Positions 62,163 to 64,000 of a stretch of 64,000 nt of DNA are shown here, one piece after another. The DNA is from Seonamhaeicola sediminis (GTDB lineage Bacteria; Bacteroidota; Bacteroidia; Flavobacteriales; Flavobacteriaceae). Under the pieces are notes generated by a model. The model searched no databases. It was given only the letters and a program-made list of their open reading frames with translations, and had not been told where the DNA came from. Numbering within the stretch: position 1 is the first letter of the stretch; each line of letters begins with the position of its first letter. The DNA lies in the NCBI RefSeq assembly GCF_004358095.2, contig NZ_SMZJ02000004.1:570030-634029 (forward strand), in the 5' to 3' direction. Position numbers and translations under genes: made by a program.

Positions 62163-63853
62163 TGAGTGATGATAAAAAGATAATTTTTTCAATGTCTGGT
62201 GTTACCAAGACATTTCAAAGTGCAAATACACCAGTTTTAAAGAATATTTATTTAAGTTTCTTTTATGGAGCTAAAATTGGGATACTAGGACTTAACGGTT
62301 CAGGTAAATCCACATTATTGAAAATTATTGCTGGCGTTGATAAAAATTATCAAGGGGATGTGGTGTTTTCTCAAGGTTACACCGTTGGATATCTAGAGCA
62401 AGAACCTCAATTAGATGATGAAAAAACGGTTTTAGAGGTTGTTAAAGAAGGTGCTGCTGAAACCGTTGCAATTCTTGATGAATACAACAAAATAAACGAT
62501 ATGTTTGGTTTGGAAGAGGTTTATAGTGATCCTGATAAAATGGAGAAACTCATGAACCGTCAAGCTGAACTTCAGGATCAGATTGATGCTGCCAATGCTT
62601 GGGAATTAGATACCAAACTTGAAATAGCTATGGATGCACTTAGAACACCAGATAGCGATAAAAAAATAGGGGTGTTATCAGGAGGTGAACGTCGTCGTGT
62701 GGCTTTGTGCCGATTATTACTTCAAGAGCCAGATGTGTTGCTTTTAGATGAGCCTACCAACCATTTAGATGCAGAGTCAGTACATTGGTTGGAGCATCAT
62801 TTGGCACAGTATAAAGGAACTGTTATAGCGGTTACTCATGATAGATACTTTTTAGATAATGTAGCTGGTTGGATTCTAGAGTTAGATAGAGGTGAAGGTA
62901 TTCCTTGGAAAGGAAACTATTCTTCTTGGTTAGACCAAAAATCTAAACGAATGGCTCAAGAAGGAAAAGCAGCTTCAAAACGTCAAAAAACTTTAGAACG
63001 AGAGCTAGAATGGGTAAGACAAGGTGCTAAAGGACGCCAGACGAAACAGAAAGCCCGTTTAAAGAATTATGATAGGTTATTAAGTCAAGATCAAAAACAA
63101 TTAGATGAAAAACTTGAAATCTACATCCCTAATGGTCCGCGACTAGGAACCAATGTTATTGAAGCTGTTGGTGTTAGTAAAGGATACGATGATAAACTAT
63201 TATATGAAGATTTAAACTTCAAGTTACCACAAGCAGGAATAGTTGGTGTTATTGGTCCTAATGGTGCTGGAAAAACTACCATTTTTAGAATGATTATGGG
63301 AGAGGAAACCCCAGACAAAGGAGCGTTTATTGTAGGTGATACAGCTAAAATTGCTTACGTAGATCAAAGTCATTCTAACATAGACCCAGAAAAGACTATC
63401 TGGCAAAACTTTAGTGATGGACAGGAGTTGGTTATGATGGGTGGCAGACAAGTTAACTCTAGAGCCTATTTAAGTAGGTTTAATTTCTCTGGAAGTGAGC
63501 AAAACAAAAAGGTTAAGCTTCTTTCTGGAGGAGAGAGAAACCGTTTACATTTAGCAATGACACTAAAGGAGGAAGGTAATGTATTGCTTTTAGATGAGCC
63601 TACTAACGACCTTGATGTTAATACATTACGTGCTTTAGAAGAAGGATTAGAGAATTTTGCAGGTTGCGCAGTGGTTATTAGTCATGACCGTTGGTTTTTA
63701 GACAGAATTTGCACCCATATTTTAGCTTTTGAAGGCGATTCTCAAGTGTATTTCTTTGAAGGAAGTTTTTCAGATTATGAAGAAAATAAAAAGAAAAGAT
63801 TGGGTGGCGATATCATGCCGAAACGAATTAAGTATAAGAAATTAGTAAGATAA
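62162..63853 (+). CDS. ettA: Energy-dependent translational throttle protein EttA (ABC-F)
   Basis: A soluble twin-ATPase ABC-F protein of 563 residues that binds the ribosomal E site and adjusts entry into elongation according to ATP. The first half has GLNGSGKSTLLKIIAG and LSGGERRRVALCRLLL; the second has GPNGAGKTTIFRMIMG and LSGGERNRLHLA, with DEPTNHLD and DEPTNDLD as Walker B. The linker segment with the ribosome-contacting arm (LERELEWVRQGAKGRQTKQK) matches EttA rather than resistance ABC-F proteins. It follows the small membrane protein with a one-base overlap. Confidence 0.95.
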   Translation: MSDDKKIIFSMSGVTKTFQSANTPVLKNIYLSFFYGAKIGILGLNGSGKSTLLKIIAGVDKNYQGDVVFSQGYTVGYLEQEPQLDDEKTVLEVVKEGAAETVAILDEYNKINDMFGLEEVYSDPDKMEKLMNRQAELQDQIDAANAWELDTKLEIAMDALRTPDSDKKIGVLSGGERRRVALCRLLLQEPDVLLLDEPTNHLDAESVHWLEHHLAQYKGTVIAVTHDRYFLDNVAGWILELDRGEGIPWKGNYSSWLDQKSKRMAQEGKAASKRQKTLERELEWVRQGAKGRQTKQKARLKNYDRLLSQDQKQLDEKLEIYIPNGPRLGTNVIEAVGVSKGYDDKLLYEDLNFKLPQAGIVGVIGPNGAGKTTIFRMIMGEETPDKGAFIVGDTAKIAYVDQSHSNIDPEKTIWQNFSDGQELVMMGGRQVNSRAYLSRFNFSGSEQNKKVKLLSGGERNRLHLAMTLKEEGNVLLLDEPTNDLDVNTLRALEEGLENFAGCAVVISHDRWFLDRICTHILAFEGDSQVYFFEGSFSDYEENKKKRLGGDIMPKRIKYKKLVR

Positions 63854-63865
63854 TTGTTTCGTCAA

Positions 63866-63932
63866 CCTAAACTTGTTTCAGGTTCTCATAACGTTGCTTA
63901 TTAGAAGAAAGAGATTCTGAAATAAATTCAGA
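63866..63932. repeat. Two REP-like palindromes after ettA
   Basis: CCTAAACTTGTTTCAGG (63866-63882) and TTCTGAAATAAATTCAGAA (63914-63932) are short imperfect palindromes of the kind scattered in Bacteroidota intergenic DNA, related to each other through the TGAA...TTCAG core. The rest of the window end shows no gene that I can support. Confidence 0.5.
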
Positions 63933-64000
63933 ACCACAGGTTTTCGTTCTTTTTAGAACATTACTTTATGAATTCAGTTGATTTTCTAAAAATTTGATTC

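Overview
The window is a stretch of a low-GC chromosome from a member of the Flavobacteriaceae (Bacteroidota), probably marine or free-living. The evidence is a type IX secretion pair (a 2038-residue adhesin with a C-terminal gliding/T9SS type B tail beside a PorP/SprF protein), a menaquinone gene cluster, a CAL67264-type small membrane protein in front of EttA, candidate promoters of the Bacteroidota form TTG-N19-21-TAnnTTTG, and few Shine-Dalgarno sequences. No rRNA, tRNA, CRISPR array, transposase or integrase was seen.

Layout. 1-11062 is housekeeping: a cut-off secreted protein behind a sigma54-like promoter, a DUF3667-type membrane protein, UvrA, an ECF sigma factor with a 47-residue follower gene, an endonuclease III without iron-sulfur ligands, Bcp peroxiredoxin, a small beta-barrel protein, an LpxH-like phosphatase, chorismate synthase, a thioesterase and a sulfurtransferase. 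11063-19617 is an accessory block read entirely on the minus strand. It holds a three-gene overlapping operon (P-loop kinase, PIN-GNAT-PUA-like fusion, ASCH protein), a Fic protein, a Crp-like regulator with a YgaP-like protein and a lipoprotein, and a DUF4139 protein carrying an inserted SusC-like segment. The units are separated by about 200-400 bp repeats. Each repeat contains a decayed copy of the 3' end of a DCC-family gene, the same family as the intact gene at 19618-20037, and three units end beside a TTGTTG..AA(A/C)C motif.

19618-31646 carries the DCC oxidoreductase, a TPR/LuxR-type regulator divergent from a lipoprotein related to cholesterol-dependent cytolysins, then MutS2, RecG, an M1 aminopeptidase and PorP. 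31652-51851 holds the giant adhesin, a patatin-like phospholipase, a glutamate-synthase-like FMN protein, a UvrD/PcrA helicase, an esterase lipoprotein, TsaC, an OmpA lipoprotein, a glycosyltransferase, HolA, a YfcC-type transporter and Ung, with a 58-residue membrane protein convergent to Ung. 52117-57799 is the menaquinone cluster menB-menA-(hydrolase)-menC-(CPBP protease)-menE. 57851-64000 holds DoxX, an acyl-CoA carboxyltransferase, a flavin reductase-MarR-pirin stress operon and the CAL67264-EttA pair.

The most interesting parts are the kinase/PIN-GNAT/ASCH operon inside the repeat-bounded cassette block, the repeat architecture itself, and the cytolysin-like lipoprotein, which lacks the classic undecapeptide. 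All functions are read from motifs by eye; no database search was run.
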